Made by a program: the position numbers and the translations under genes. 64,000 nt of DNA from Rugalucina vietnamica (Eukaryota > Mollusca > Bivalvia > Lucinida > Lucinidae). Shown in pieces: positions 47,120 through 59,707 of the stretch. The stretch covers positions 44,812,760 to 44,876,759 of the forward strand of contig OZ024873.1 of assembly GCA_964017185.1 (NCBI GenBank), in the 5' to 3' direction. The notes beneath the pieces are model-generated. The model searched no databases. It was given only the letters and a program-made list of their open reading frames with translations, and was not told the DNA's origin. Positions within the stretch are counted from its first letter, which is position 1, and the number at the start of each line of letters is the position of its first letter.

Positions 47120-47389
47120 GGCGTAAAAAAATAATAGCTGTGTTTCCGCTAACCCGACCGACCCTGTCTCAACCCGCCGACTCTGCTATTTTTATGGTTA
47201 AAATAAAAAAATAAAAATTACGACATCCGACCCAGCATTTTCTGTAGCCCGACCCAAGCATTTTGTGTCGCGGGTTTTGTTGTTTTTTCTGATATGTCTC
47301 TGATAGTTTCAGCGTCTATTCTGTTGTATCGAAGAGTTCCCCCGATTATTTAGCGAGACCGTTGAAATGACGTAGATTTTGGTGTCATT

Positions 47390-47620
47390 TAGAAGCCACT
47401 GTGGCGCTGTGGTTAAGCCATTTGCCTTGTAAACCAGAGATTGTAGATACGATCCCGGGTTTCTCAAGTCCTTCGTATTGAGACTATAAACCGAGGCACC
47501 ATGACAATTTTCCAGAACAAACTGCTCACAAGGACATACTGTGACGAGGCTGAAGACTGTGCTGTGAATAGTCTTCAGACATGACTTACGGACAAAATCT
47601 GTACCCACACGCACTCACAC
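47390..47620 (+). mobile_element. tRNA-derived SINE, same family as 14176-14440
   Basis: A-box-like TGGCGCTGTGGTTAAG, a weak B box (GATACGATCCCGG), then the shared body 'accgaggcaccatgacaatt' and 'gtgacgaggctgaagac'. Confidence 0.7.
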
Positions 47621-47807
47621 TGCCTTCATGCTTCTTCAACTGGCATACGAGTTAACTGAGCCATTCAGAAGTTTATTCCACTGTGAATTAGAAATTTCTT
47701 GTTCTAAAAGTGAATATACCGAAGGCATGTCACAACACTTCAAAGTGTTCTTAATTAAACAAACTTTTCTCATCTGGGTCTAACCTGTCTTTCTGCAATA
47801 TGATATA

Positions 47808-48005
47808 CCGGTTCCGATAGCGTAATGGTTACAGGGTCAGCTGCAGAAGCGGGAGGCTGTGGGTTCGATCCAAGGCCGCGTCATTCCAAAGACGTTAAAA
47901 AATGGTACCAGTGGCTATGTTGCTAAAATGCGCTCAGCATTTATAAGGCGAACACTGGCTTCTCTCCACCTACTCCTACCTCCCCCGCAAAATAAAATGA
48001 CTTCA
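47808..48005 (+). mobile_element. tRNA-derived SINE
   Basis: GATAGCGTAATGGTTACAGG (A box) and GGGTTCGATCC (B box, near 47870) are followed by a unique body ending in an A-rich 'aaaataaaatga'. Confidence 0.7.
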
Positions 48006-48559
48006 ATGATAGAGTATGGCATACTGTAAATATGTTAAGATGATAGTAAGTGGCGGGTAATGTAGTTCTATCATCGGAGACTTGTGATGGTAATCATACC
48101 GTAACTCGGGGATAGCAGAGACCTCCTAGCGGTTGGAGGATAATACAATCAGAATAAACAGGTGTTGCTTTCAGAGAATGCTTCAGTTGTGCGTTCTAGG
48201 GACTAAATACTCCCCCATCCAAATCCCTGGTGAAATGATGTCATTTGGCGTGTCACCAGTAAACTACATGTATTCAGATTCAGGAATCCCTTATAAAGGG
48301 AGTCCCTGCATTTGGCATTTTCGTTGGTTCAGTTGCAGTTGCAGTTGTACAATGGGCTGAGGTGACCCGGAACAGATATGCAGGTACAGTTATAGTTTTG
48401 AATTCGGGAGTAGTCTTTTTATCGAAATTTACATGTTGATGGTTTGTGTTCTTCAGATTTCGTTTTGAAAATAAAGCTGTTTATTTCTTATTAGTTTGTC
48501 AATACTGGCCTTTCCTGCCAAGTTGCATGCAATAAGAGTATTGTTGTGTGAAATATGTC

Positions 48560-48760
48560 AGATTATACCATCCCCTAAATTGTTTGTATTGGGGTTTTGC
48601 ATCACAGTCAACTTTATTTAGGTCATGTTGCCATTGTTGGGATGCATATCTGAGAGAAGGTTTCTTTCTGGAGGACAAGACCCAGTGCTGGTGGGATTCC
48701 AACACAGTACTTTACAGTTCAGCGAGCTCTACCACTAGGCCACCCTGCTCTCAGATAGTG
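48560..48760 (-). mobile_element. tRNA-derived SINE (minus strand)
   Basis: On the minus strand TGGCCTAGTGGTAGAGC (A box, 48742-48732 region) is followed by GTTGGAATCC (B box, 48701-48693). The 3' limit is uncertain. Confidence 0.6.
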
Positions 48761-50037
48761 GTCTATGAACAAGAAGAGACTGAAAGTTTATCAACCTCAT
48801 TTGAGGCAAGGAGACTGAATCTTATTATAAAATATGTTGCCAGTCTTTGACATTGATGGGTTCACATGGCTGAAGAACGTAAACCTCATACCTTTGCGCG
48901 GCATTGACCATTTTGACCTTTTTCAATAAAAACTGCGTATAAAAAAATTACATTTACCTACCTACCCTGGATTTTTTTGCGTAAAAATTAAAATGAAAAA
49001 AAGATTTTCCTACCTACCTACCTATCCTAATTTTTTTCAGACCGTTAGCGGAAACACAGCTATTTTTTTTAGGCCTTATGATGTTGGTTCACCCTATAAA
49101 AACGGTGGTACTAGATGTTTTTGGCACTGGTAAGACACAGATAGCTGTAAAAATGAGCGGGCCTTAGACCAAAATTTTGCCATGGCAGTGCGGGGAAGAT
49201 ATTTCCAGGGTTTGCTTTATATAGTCAAAAAGGGCTGTGAAAAAGGAAAGATAGCAGGCTACGGGGGGAAAACAGTGGTGGTTTTGCCAATGAAAAGTCC
49301 TGGCATGGAGTGGGGATTTTAGCGGGCATTTGCTGGACCAACAGTAGAGTCCCGGCTTTTCCCCGAGGCGGGGGGGGGGGGGGGTCTTGGTTACAAATGA
49401 CTAGTGCAGAATCACATGACCTTTATATGGTCTTCAAAATCATGAAGTGCACATAAGGCATGTAAAACACTAGAAAAGTAACAGCCGTCTGGTTGCTAGA
49501 GATTTTGTTCAAGCATAGTTAATAATGATGTTTCAGCTATTTTGTTTTTTAAAAATGAGAGCATAACATTAACCAGTGTATTTATAAAGTCAGTGGCTAG
49601 AGACATGCACGGATCCAGAGGGTGGGGACCGGGGCTCTCCCTGGAATTTGAAAATTTTACCTACAAAAAGGTAATTTCGGGATTTTTTGGGGGGTTAGAC
49701 CCCCCCCCCCCTTGTCTGTGACCAAAAATTACCATTTTCGTTGGAACCCCTCTCATGAAAGTTTCTGGATCCACGCATGAGAGATAGGGTACTGTACCTC
49801 TGGCCTGTGGGCTAAAGATATGGTACCATATCTTTAGCCTATTGTCTAAATGTATGGTATTGTATCTTTAGCCTATATATCGGAAATGGTTAAAGGTACG
49901 GTATAAATTAAAAGTTTATAATAAAAATATTTTCAGAAATTCAAATTGTAATTCGTCCCATGATGTTGCGGTTCCTCAAAGTTTAGTGTATATGAACATT
50001 GTCATGTTCACATTGTCATGAAAATGCCTCAAGGTGT

Positions 50038-52340
50038 GAAAGGAGCAGTGTTTGTCCACCGCTCACGGGTACAATAAAAACAACCTTTAAAAAATCTTCT
50101 TCTCCAGAACCAGTTGGCCGATTTCCACGAAACTTGATAAGTAGCATCGGGGACGCATGCCCATCATAATTTATATAAATCATGACCCTAGGATGACCTT
50201 GACCTATTTTACGGCAAGGTCAACTTAGGTCCTCAATGCATTTGAGTGGGAAAAAATGGTAAAATGCTATTTAATGGGTAAAACTTACTGGGGCCGACCA
50301 TAAAAAATTGTTGGTTTGCTGTGCTCCTACCTACCCGTCTAAATTGGCCCTACCCAAAAAATTTTATGGCCATTTTGAGGAACATTTTTTTTTTTTTTCA
50401 AAAATCTAAAAACAAGGATTCATTTTCACAAAATTATTCTTTCCAAAACCTTTTTTATGTTCTGACAATGTTTTATTATACTGTTTTAACTTCAATATAT
50501 CCTATTTTGAACCATATACATCTACTAATATAGCAAATTATAAAGATATTTTTCTGGTTCCAAAAAAAAAAAAAAATGACCTACCTACCTACCCACACTA
50601 AAATTGATGGGTAGGAGCACAGCAAACAAAGAATCATTTAAGGATGGCCTGGGAATAGGCAAATGGACAGAAGATTAATGTTAATGGAAATTTTAGCCCC
50701 TAAGGGGTTGTCTGCCCCTGCTCCGGGGCTATATACATGTAGATGACCATAATATTCAAACATCATCTTCTCTGAAACTGCTAGGCCAATCAAAGCCAAA
50801 CTTCATGTGGAGCATTCTTGGGAAGGGGGAATGAAAGTTTATATAAATAGTCAAGGTCACATGACGAAGATGGCCACCATGGCTATAAATAGCAAAATGT
50901 TTAAAAATCTTCTTCTTCAGAACCAGAAGGCATATGATTTTGAAACTTTGTGTGAAGCATCTGGGAATGGAGTTCTACAAATTTTATATAAATCATGACC
51001 CTGGGATGACCTTGACCTTGAAAGGAGCAGTGTTTGTCCACCGCTCACGGGTACAATAAAAACAACCTTTAAAAAATCTTCTTCTCCAGAACCAGTCGGC
51101 TGATTTCCACGAAACTTGATAAGTAGCATCGGGGATGCATGCCCATCATAATTTATATAAATCATGACCCTAGGATGACCTTGACCTATTTTACAGCAAG
51201 GTCAACTTAGATCTACCATGCATTGGAATGGGGAAAAATAGGAAAATGTAATTAAATGGCAGAAAACTTGCTAGAAATGAGCAAATTGACAGAAGATTTA
51301 TGTTTTATGAAAATATTTTGGGCCCATGGGGTTGTTTTCCCCAGCCCAATGGCTATGTACATGTATATGACCATACATAATATTGAAACATCTTCTTCTC
51401 TGAAACCACTAGGCCAATCAAAGCCAAACTTTTTGTGGAGCATCCTTAGGAAGAGGGAATGAAAGTTTGTATAAATGGTCAAGGTCACATGACCAAGGTG
51501 GCCGCCATGGCTATAAGTAGCAAAATGTTTAAAAATCTTCTTCTTCAGAACCAGAAGGCCTATGATTTTGAAAGTTGGTGTGAAGCATCTGGGAATGGAG
51601 TTCTACAAATTTTATATAAATCATGACCCTGGGATGACCTTGACCTATTTTACGGCAAGGTCTACTCAGGTCGTCCATGCATTTGAATGGAAAAAAATAG
51701 GAAAATGTCATGTAATGGCAGGAAACTTGCTAGGAATGAGCAAATGGACAGAAGATTTATGCTTATGAAAATATTTTTGGCCCAGGGGTTGTCTGCCCCT
51801 GCCCCAGAGCTATATACATGTAGATGACCATGATATTCAAACAGCTTTTTCTCAGAAACTGCTTAGCCAATCAAAGCCAAACTTTATGAGGATCATCCTT
51901 AGGAAGAGGAAATGAAAGTTTATATAAATGGTCATGGTCACATGACCACGATGGCCACCATGGCTATAAATATCAAAAAATTTTAAAAAACTTCTTCAGA
52001 ACCAGAAGGCCTATGATTTTGAAACTTGGCATGAAGCATTAAGGAACGGAGTTCTACAAAATTTGTATAAAATGACACTGGGATGACCTTTACCTATTCC
52101 ATGGCAAGGTCAACTTAGATTGCCCATGCATTTGAATGGAGAAAATTGTTAAAATGTCATGTGAAGGACAAAACTTGCAGTTAATTGGCAAATGGACTGA
52201 ATTTTTATGATTTGAAAAAGACATTGACTCCAGGAGTTATTCTGACCCTGCCCTAGGGTTATATACGTGCATTGTACCATTCTAGTCTAACAAGTTTATT
52301 GGTACGTGTATATATCTCAGGTCTCAGGTGAGTGTTTACA
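50038..52340 (+). repeat. Dispersed GGTCACATGACC repeat family (several cycles)
   Basis: Five to six cycles of the motif order given at 35150-36590 are present. The first is split by the Harbinger-like element 50292-50649, and another contains an internal duplication ('ggagcagtgtttgtccaccg' at 50040 and 51023). Confidence 0.85.
50292..50649. mobile_element. Harbinger-like MITE, 358 bp
   Basis: The ends GGCCGACCATAAAAAATTG and ...AAGGATGGCC, with inner TTTGCTGTGCTCCTACC and its complement, are flanked by the 3-bp direct repeat TGG (50289-50291, 50650-50652). Confidence 0.7.
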
Positions 52341-52744
52341 GGACCATTGGTCCTCTGGTTTGCAGGACAAACCCCAATTTTGTAGGACAGTTCTATATAT
52401 AATCATAGTAATTTTGGTATTTTTTTGCCAGACATTTGTCTGACAGAATAAATATTTTTTGTCAGACAGAATGAAATTTTGCTGGTTTTGCCTGACAGAC
52501 TGGCACTTTTCTCAAAGACTGGTGTAGTTGAAATCGGATTTCAGTACTTGCTATAAATGGATCAGGGCTTGCTAGTCAGTTTCCAGGATGGCTTATGACC
52601 TAACTGACTTAACAGAACACAGTTATAGATTGGACATGATACATATATAAATTTGTGGGAGAAATAATGCTATCATGATTTTAAGTTTCTGTTTAGGTAA
52701 TGTATGATAAACACAATGTATTTAGTTGATTTTTATGACCTCAG

Positions 52745-53760
52745 TGTTGAAAAAGTTGGAAGGGCATATTGTTTTCGGCTTGTCTATCTGTCTGTCTGTG
52801 CATGTGTGAGTGGGTGTGTCTGTAAGTCACCGTTTTTAAAACTTCTGAATGGTGCATGCTCAGGATTTGAAATTTTGTATGTATATTCTTCATGAAAAAA
52901 TTGTTGACCCATATTTTTTTTCATGCCCGAGTTATGCCCCTTTTCTGAATTATCCCTTGGAAATCAAAATTTGGAAATCTTGTGTGCAAGATATCTCAAA
53001 AGGTATTAAAGCTAGAGCCATCAAATTTGGTACACTGGTTGGGGCCAAGGAGTAGATGACCTGATTAGCTTTTGAGAACTTTCTTTAAAATTTTGACAAA
53101 ATTATGCAATTTTGAAAATGTCATTGATTTATTCCACTTTTCAGTGAAATTTGGAACTTTTGAATGGTGAATATTAGGATTTTGAAATTACAAATGTATA
53201 TTCCTCATGAAAAATATTCAACCCATATTTTTTCATGTCTAAGTCGTGCCCCTTTTAGGAGTTATGTCCCTTTGAAAACAAAATTTGAAAATCTTGTGTG
53301 CAAAAAATCTCAAAAGGTATTAAAGCTAGAGCCATCATATTTAATACACTGATTGGGGCTGAAGAGTAGATGACATGAATAATTTTTTAGCACTTTCTGT
53401 CAAATTTTGACAAAATTATGCAATTTTGAAAATTTCATTGATTTTTTTTTCCACTTTTCGGTCAACTTGAAACTTTTGAATGGTGAATGATGGGTTATGA
53501 AATTTCATATACAAATTCCTCATGAAAAAATATTTGACCCATATTTTTTCATGTCTAAGTTATGCCCCTTTTTGGAGTTATGTCCCTTTGAAAACAAAAT
53601 TTGAATATCTTGTGTGCAAGATATCTCAAAAAGTACTTGAGCTAGAGTCTTCATATTTGGTATACTGGTTGATGCTGAGAAGAAGCTCACCTGGTAAACT
53701 TTTGAGGACTTTCAGTCAAATTTCGACAAAATTACTCCTTTTTTGATTTTTTGCTCCATT
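52745..53760 (+). repeat. Three tandem copies of a 316-bp repeat
   Basis: 'ttctgaatggtg' or 'tttgaatggtga' recurs at about 52842, 53158 and 53474. Each unit contains 'acccatattttttcatg', 'gttatgcccctttt', 'cttgtgtgcaa' and 'tctcaaaaggtattaaagct'. Confidence 0.85.
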
Positions 53761-54169
53761 TCTAAATTGTCTGCAAAAAGCTTACATTCTGTTTCTGGTC
53801 CGAACAACTTCTTCAGGAAATTAAATTCCGATTCATTCATATGAAATAAATGAATCATACAAAGTGCCAGTTTAGGGACAAGCATACAGTTGGGGGCATG
53901 GTGTTTTACAAACACGCATTTCTAGTTCTCTTTTTTTTTTCAGGCCAATCAGTCATACAGAGTCTGTAGACAGTTTACATGGCTGAAGAACCTACTTGTA
54001 CTTTTTTTTACTATCTGACATGAACACATGAAGGAATTTGTTTGATGGGTGGCACAGATGTAGTAAATGGGTAAGAGCATGTTGGAAAGTGAAGATGATC
54101 ATGAAGTTTATTTATTGGTGAAATATAGAGCAACAAGTTTATAGTTCTATATCAGATTCTTTTTATAAA

Positions 54170-54440
54170 GAGGCAAAAGTGGGCAATGGTCATGAAATGG
54201 CACAACTGGAAAGAAATTCCCACCCAAATGGGAAAAGACTAAATTGACAATCAGGTACTTGTACCTAGAAAGCATCTGGTAAGCGAATGAGCAGCTGCTT
54301 CCAAGGTGGTCACTCAGCAAATTGAACTTAACTAAAAATATGAAAACATGCATAAAGAGCAAACAGCACATAATGTGAACCAATAACCATAAACAATTAG
54401 AACCACAACAGAAGTATGGCCTTTGAACAATCAGTATAGT
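54170..54440 (+). repeat. Dispersed 350-bp repeat family, copy 3
   Basis: The block order matches 13625-13935 ('aaagaaattcccac', 'ggtacttgtacc', 'gagcagctgcttcc', 'gaaccacaacagaagtat'). Confidence 0.8.
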
Positions 54441-54948
54441 AATATAAAATGTTTGGAAACCACCTTTTGTATTTCACCTTCTTCAGAAATAGTTACAAAT
54501 ATAATTCACCAAACTGCCAATGTATCTGAAACAAATGGTTATCAAATAATCAGTAAAGGCTAAAAGTGAGCTTAACCATGCATCTAATATATATAAGGGA
54601 GGTAATCTAAATACATGCATATTGACAATGTTATAGGAAATTCCAGGACTTCATTCAAATGTTAGCATCTCATTTAATGGGACCTAATGATGAAAGGCAT
54701 ATAGCTAACATATCGTACAGGACCCAAGGGGACTGGAAGTTTGATATTTTGTGGCATCATATTAAATGAAGCATTTGATAAAAATCTTTTTGAAAAAAAT
54801 AATGGCATACTGCTTTAGTCTTAAATTATAAACAAATACATGTAGTTACAAAGAACTTCTGCAAAGGTAGGTATATTGATATAATGTACATGTTCATGAC
54901 ATTTGTAAACTCTTAAGCTGTAGTTTTAGTAACTTTTACTGTTTTATA

Positions 54949-55179
54949 TGAGCTGCCTTGTATAAAAAGCAACAATGTGGTTTCCGAACAGGCCTGACAT
55001 AAACCGACTTGTACAAACACAGACAAGAACTAGAACGTTGAAATTTCAGATTTCAGTAGAAGAATAATTGTACTATCCGAGTAGCGAAAACAAAGGCGCC
55101 GATCAGCAGTTACTGCGAAGCTGATCTGTGCCTTTGTTTTTTACTATAAAGATTGTTGTTTTTCCCATGTGGCGGCTCA
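54949..55179. mobile_element. TGAGCC-type MITE, copy 1 (231 bp)
   Basis: The ends TGAGCTGCCTTG and GTGGCGGCTCA, with an inner hairpin AAACAAAGGCGC...GTGCCTTTGTTTT, are flanked by TA. It is homologous to the copy at 62462-62686. It ends 24 bp before the EF-hand exon acceptor. Confidence 0.8.
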
Positions 55180-55203
55180 TATATCATTCATTGATTTTTC
55201 CAG

Positions 55204-55299
55204 AGGCTTTCAATTTGTATGAGATTGACAAGAATGGTTTTATCACCATGAAGAAGATGACTGACATCATTGATGCTATTTCAAGCATGGTTGAGAACA
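55204..55299 (+). pseudogene. Decayed EF-hand exon, neuronal-calcium-sensor/KChIP type
   Basis: The acceptor GATTTTTCCAG ends at 55203. The frame reads AFNLYEIDKNGFITMKKM, then TDIIDAISSMVEN. This follows the pattern of the third EF-hand of neuronal calcium sensors and KChIPs (AFxLYDxDxDGxIxxxEMxxIxxAIxxMv). Loop position 1 is Glu instead of Asp, and position 12, normally the bidentate Glu, is Lys, so calcium binding is very unlikely. No clear donor follows and no other exon was found. It lies within element C, which suggests a captured or dead fragment. Confidence 0.55.
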
Positions 55300-55419
55300 C
55301 AAAGATGAAGATATGCCAGAGAAGAGAGTCAGGAAGAGGTTTCTCTCAGATGGAAATGGTTAGCTTTTGTCAAAGCTTATCAGCTCACCTGAGCTGAAGG
55401 CTAATGGGGAGCTTATAGG

Positions 55420-56260
55420 ATGGTACTCAAGCCGGCATCCCTGCATGTGTGCGTTCACATTTTCAAAGATTTTCTTCTCTGAAACAGCTTGACCAATCAA
55501 AGCCAAATTTCGTATGAAGGTACAAGTAGGCAAAGATCAGGAAAAGGCGCAATCAGAAAAAGATTCCCACTCCAAAAACCGAGGTGGGAAAAAACCAAAC
55601 TAACAATCAGGTACTTATACCATGAAACATATCGTAAGCCGAATGAGCAGCTATTTTTTCAATAGGTGGCCACTCAGTTACCTTAACTAAACTAAAAATA
55701 TGAAAACATGCATCTATAGGATGTTGGGACCAAAGTCCAACGTCTATATAAATAATTCAGGTCACATGACCAAGATGCTCAACTTTGCGTGAAGCATGAA
55801 TCACTAAAGTACTACAAAGTATATATAAATCATGACCCTGTTTAGACCTTGGCATATTTTACTGCAAGGTCATCATAGGTCGCTTATGCATTTGAATGGG
55901 AAAAACTGGTTAAATGTCCTTTAAAAAGAATATCTTGCATGGAATGGGCAGCAGGACTGAATATAAATGATTCTGAAAACGTTTCACCACACAGGCTCAT
56001 CTGCCCCTCCCCCCATTTTGTGAAGAAGTAGGACTGAATATTACTGATTTTAAAAAAGATTAGACCTCAGGGGTTCATCTGCTTCCACCTGGGGGCAATA
56101 TTATGTATACAACCATAATTTTTAAACCTCTTCTCAGAAACTGCTTGGCTTATCAATGCCAACTTAAAGGAAGTGGGAACCAATGTGTATACAAAAAATC
56201 CTGGTCAAGATGGCTGCCATGCCCATGCATGGTTAAATCCACAACTTCTTTTCTTTTGTC
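55420..56260 (+). repeat. Dispersed GGTCACATGACC repeat, interrupted by a 350-bp-family copy
   Basis: 'accaatcaaagccaaat' stops at about 55515. The 350-bp family copy occupies about 55517-55712, and the repeat resumes with 'ggtcacatgaccaagatg' near 55760. Confidence 0.75.
55517..55712 (+). repeat. Dispersed 350-bp repeat family, copy 4 (truncated)
   Basis: It starts 'ggtacaagtaggcaaagatc' and runs through 'gaaaacatgcat'; the second half of the family is missing. Confidence 0.8.
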
Positions 56261-56924
56261 CAGTGAATGATTTTTTGACTCTCAGGAGAGTGTTCATTGC
56301 ATTTGGGCTACTTGTTGAGATTCCTAATTCCTATGAATGAGTTACTTGATTCTAAAGTACCTTTAAATATTTTTCACAAGGGGTGTTGCTGGTATTTCAG
56401 ACAGGATGTAGCTGCGATGTCAGGCCAAAACTAATATCATATAATAACTCAGCTTTTAATCTCAACTAAAAACCTGTTTAAAATCATATTGATTCCTAAT
56501 TTGATTAGAAGAAGAGTGTCAATACAAATGCTGTAAATGCCATGTACAGATAATTTTGAGCCTGGGTCAAAAGTTAGAAAGTCCAATGGATAGACACTCA
56601 AAATTAGTAACTTTTTAATTTCAGGCTGGAGAACATTTTTCTGCTTCCTGCAATTATATTGTTGCAACTTCATGGTAATATGTTTGATTAGCACTGAGGT
56701 GAACCCAAGAACAGCCCTAAATCAGCAAATCTTTTATTGGTATGTAGATTTTGCTCATGAAAATATTCTTCCTCTTCTGCTCATACAAATGTAACATTTG
56801 TCTGTTGTGAAAGAAATTTGCATTAAACACTAGTAACCTGCCTATGGGGAGCTAACCTGTGAACTGGCGGGCTTATAGGATAGAATGGACCGTAGCTGTT
56901 TACCATGGGGGACCGGTAAAGTAT

Positions 56925-57075
56925 TGTAAGCCAAATGAGCAGCTATTTTCCCAATAGGTGGCCACTCAGTTACCTTAACTAAAAATATGAAAACATACAT
57001 AAGGCGCCAACAGCACCAAAAATTTTAAACACAAAGACATAAAACAAAAAGAACCACGGTACCACAGAAGTATCT
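56925..57075 (+). repeat. Dispersed 350-bp repeat family, copy 5 (truncated)
   Basis: It contains 'gtaagccaaatgagcagc', 'ataggtggccactcagtt' and 'gacataaaacaaa', lacking the first third. Confidence 0.75.
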
Positions 57076-57971
57076 AAAATCTTCTACTCCAGAGCTAGTG
57101 CACCAGTTTCAACAGAACTTGGGATGTTGCAGGCGGAAACAATCTATGCTTATAAATTACGACTTTCACTGTCATTGACCTACTTGAGGCAATAGTGAAC
57201 TCTAGGTTCCCTGGGCATTTGGTTTGGGAAAACTGAAGAAAATGTCATTGAGATGGAAAATCCTGCACAAAATTAGCAAATTGACAGAATATGCTGCATG
57301 AGTCTGACCAACAACAACAACAACAACAACAAAAAGGATCCCAAGAATTTATCTGTCTGCACCTTGGATTGATATACATGCATTTGACCATTCATAGTAT
57401 TCATACATGTTTTAATACTGTTATTCATGTATATACCAGACCTCAGGTTATCATTTACTAGACCATTGACCCTTTCGTTTCAGAGAACCTGCCAGTCTCA
57501 AATTAGGCCAGTTCCTTCAACCACCAGCTCATCAACTCAGGCAGTGCTAAATGCAGAGATATTCCTTGGAAAAGATGACTGAAAGAAATTACTTTGTCAT
57601 TCATGGAATTTGATGATAATTTTCAAAATTTGTTGAGCTCATTGGCTTGAAAATGACAAGTATACCAAAACCATGACAGTTTTAGTAAATGGTGAAAAAA
57701 TATGAATTGAGATGGACTGCAAACATAACTGAAACAGTAAGAGTGTATGATGAGAATGCTTCAGACAACGCGGCTATTCTTGGTCTACACATTAATGTCC
57801 AGTACAAAAGAAAATATTGAAATGCTGAAATGCTCAGTTTAAGTAAATGATAAATGGATACTGTGTCATTTTCTTATTAAAACCGGCAATGTCTGTGATA
57901 TTGAACTCTAAAAATCTGATTACATATCATAACATTCTTCACAGAACACATACAGTACATGTATTTTAAAA

Positions 57972-58235
57972 AAGGTACAAGTAGGCAAAGATCAGGAAAA
58001 GGCACAATCAGAAAAAGAATCCCGCTCCAAAAACCCGAAGTGGGAAAAAAACCAAGCTAACAATCAGGTACTTATACCTTGAAAACATTTCGTAAGCCGA
58101 ATGAGCAGCTATTTTCCCAATAGGCGGCCAATCAGTTAACTTAACTAAAAATATGAAAACATACATAAAGCGCCAACAGCACAAAAGTATTAAACACCAA
58201 GACATAAAACAAAATGAAGCACCACAGAAGTTTGC
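57972..58235 (+). repeat. Dispersed 350-bp repeat family, copy 6
   Basis: A full start 'aaggtacaagtaggcaaag' through 'gcaccacagaag', closest to the copies near 55517 and 22313. Confidence 0.8.
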
Positions 58236-58847
58236 ATCTGAATCTGAATGGTTTACCAGTGACGCCAAATTGACAATACTTCACTAGGGGTTGCACCAGG
58301 AGGGAAATCAGTCCAACACATATGCCATCTCAAAAACAAGTTCTACCTCAACTGAGCCAAAGACTCACTGGTGAGCTAATAGGTGCTAGTTTAGCTTAAA
58401 GGATTGGCATGTCATGGCGCCAGTCGGCTTTGTCAATTTTATTTGTACATGATAAATGAAAATCTCCTCTAATCCTCATGGTGTATATTAACCAACTTTC
58501 AAATCGAAATCTTATTCCAATTTGTTACAACGTTTCCCACAGTAATATCTTAGAAATGCCTAAGAAACAAAATTTGACATCGCCACAAAATGGGTTAAAG
58601 TCATCGTTGGATCAAATAGTGACGGCTTTCCCAGTTTTGTTTGGTTTACTTTAGTTAAATGATGGCTTATTTAACTTTCCAGTCAAATTATTTTGTCATA
58701 GTGAGAAGCCACTACTTTCTGGGTTATAAACTATGTCAAATCTGCCTTCGTTTCTAAAAAACTTTCTAGTAATATGATGGAGATAATTCATTTTGCATGT
58801 AGCAACGCCATATATAATATGAATACTTCATATTATATTTTTCTTGT

Positions 58848-59707
58848 TTATATTGATCGTGAGCAGTCCGATTGGACAGGTAGCTGCTTTCGGCGTGTAC
58901 CAAAATTCTGGTAGATTTAATGTCAAGTTTTCAACTTTCGGCGATTGGTATTATGTAAGTACTGTGAATATTGCCAGTTTCTGACATGAATGTTGTTTAT
59001 CGGCATCTATTGTAGATACCTTAAAACTTACATCACATTCGCTAAAGTACTGAAGTAGAAATGGAATATCTAACTATACCTACTACCCTGTATAATGCTA
59101 CCATGCAAATGCATGTTTTCAGCACATAAATTGTCTGAAAGTTTATCAAATTTAAAAACTGGACATCTGAAAATATCATTAACAGTTGACATGATTATTT
59201 AAAGAGAGTTACGAAAGCCTTGTATCTAATGCGATGTGTACCTGCCTATGACAATGTTTTAAGTTATGTAATGACATTCTTAAACATATATTTATTAAGG
59301 ACATTTGATGGTTTTTGAATACAATTGATTGAAATAGTGTGACTGGCGATTTTAACAAGACGGCTTATATTAGTAATCATCAAGAGAAACTTCAACGAAT
59401 CAAATATTAAACGCGCGAGAGCACACTAAGAGCAGTTGTGCTTCCTTGAAATATGTCTGTAATGAAGGAAATAGCGTCTTTTTAATCATCATTTCTGAAC
59501 TTTATATGTATTGCGAATGCGATGCAAGTTTTTATGTACATCAAATAAATGTCAATGAATAACATTCAGGTCAGAAAGTGGCAGTATTCACAGTACTTAC
59601 ATAATTCCAATCGCCGAAAGTTGAAAACTTGACATTAATTCTGTCGGAATTTTGGTACATGCCGAAAACAGCTTCCTGTCCAATCGGACTGCTCACGATC
59701 AATATAA
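58848..59707. mobile_element. 860-bp inverted-repeat element beside the right TIR of element C
   Basis: TTGTTTATATTGATCGTGAG at the left end pairs with CTCACGATCAATATAAAC at the right, and the pairing extends about 130 bp (through GTAAGTACTGTGAATA). Its right end abuts the inner limit of C's 157-bp TIR. No target duplication was recognised. Confidence 0.65.

Larger units (their letters stand above)
47120..49075. mobile_element. PIF/Harbinger-like non-autonomous element, 1.96 kb
   Basis: The ends GGCGTAAAAAA...ATAGCTGTGTTTCCGCTAAC and the complement ending TTTTTAGGCC are flanked by TTA (47117-47119, 49076-49078). A 3-bp TWA duplication is typical of PIF/Harbinger. Three SINEs have landed inside it. 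'CCTACCTACC' motifs near the right end are shared with the element at 50292. Confidence 0.7.

Noticed and set aside
48133-48360. 75-residue frame after an acceptor-like TTTCAG
   Set aside because: No family resemblance, and it lies between two SINEs within a Harbinger-like element.
57481-57585. Exon-like frame after TTTCAG (RTCQSQIRPVPSTTS...)
   Set aside because: Low-complexity Ser/Thr composition, no recognised family and no matching upstream exon.
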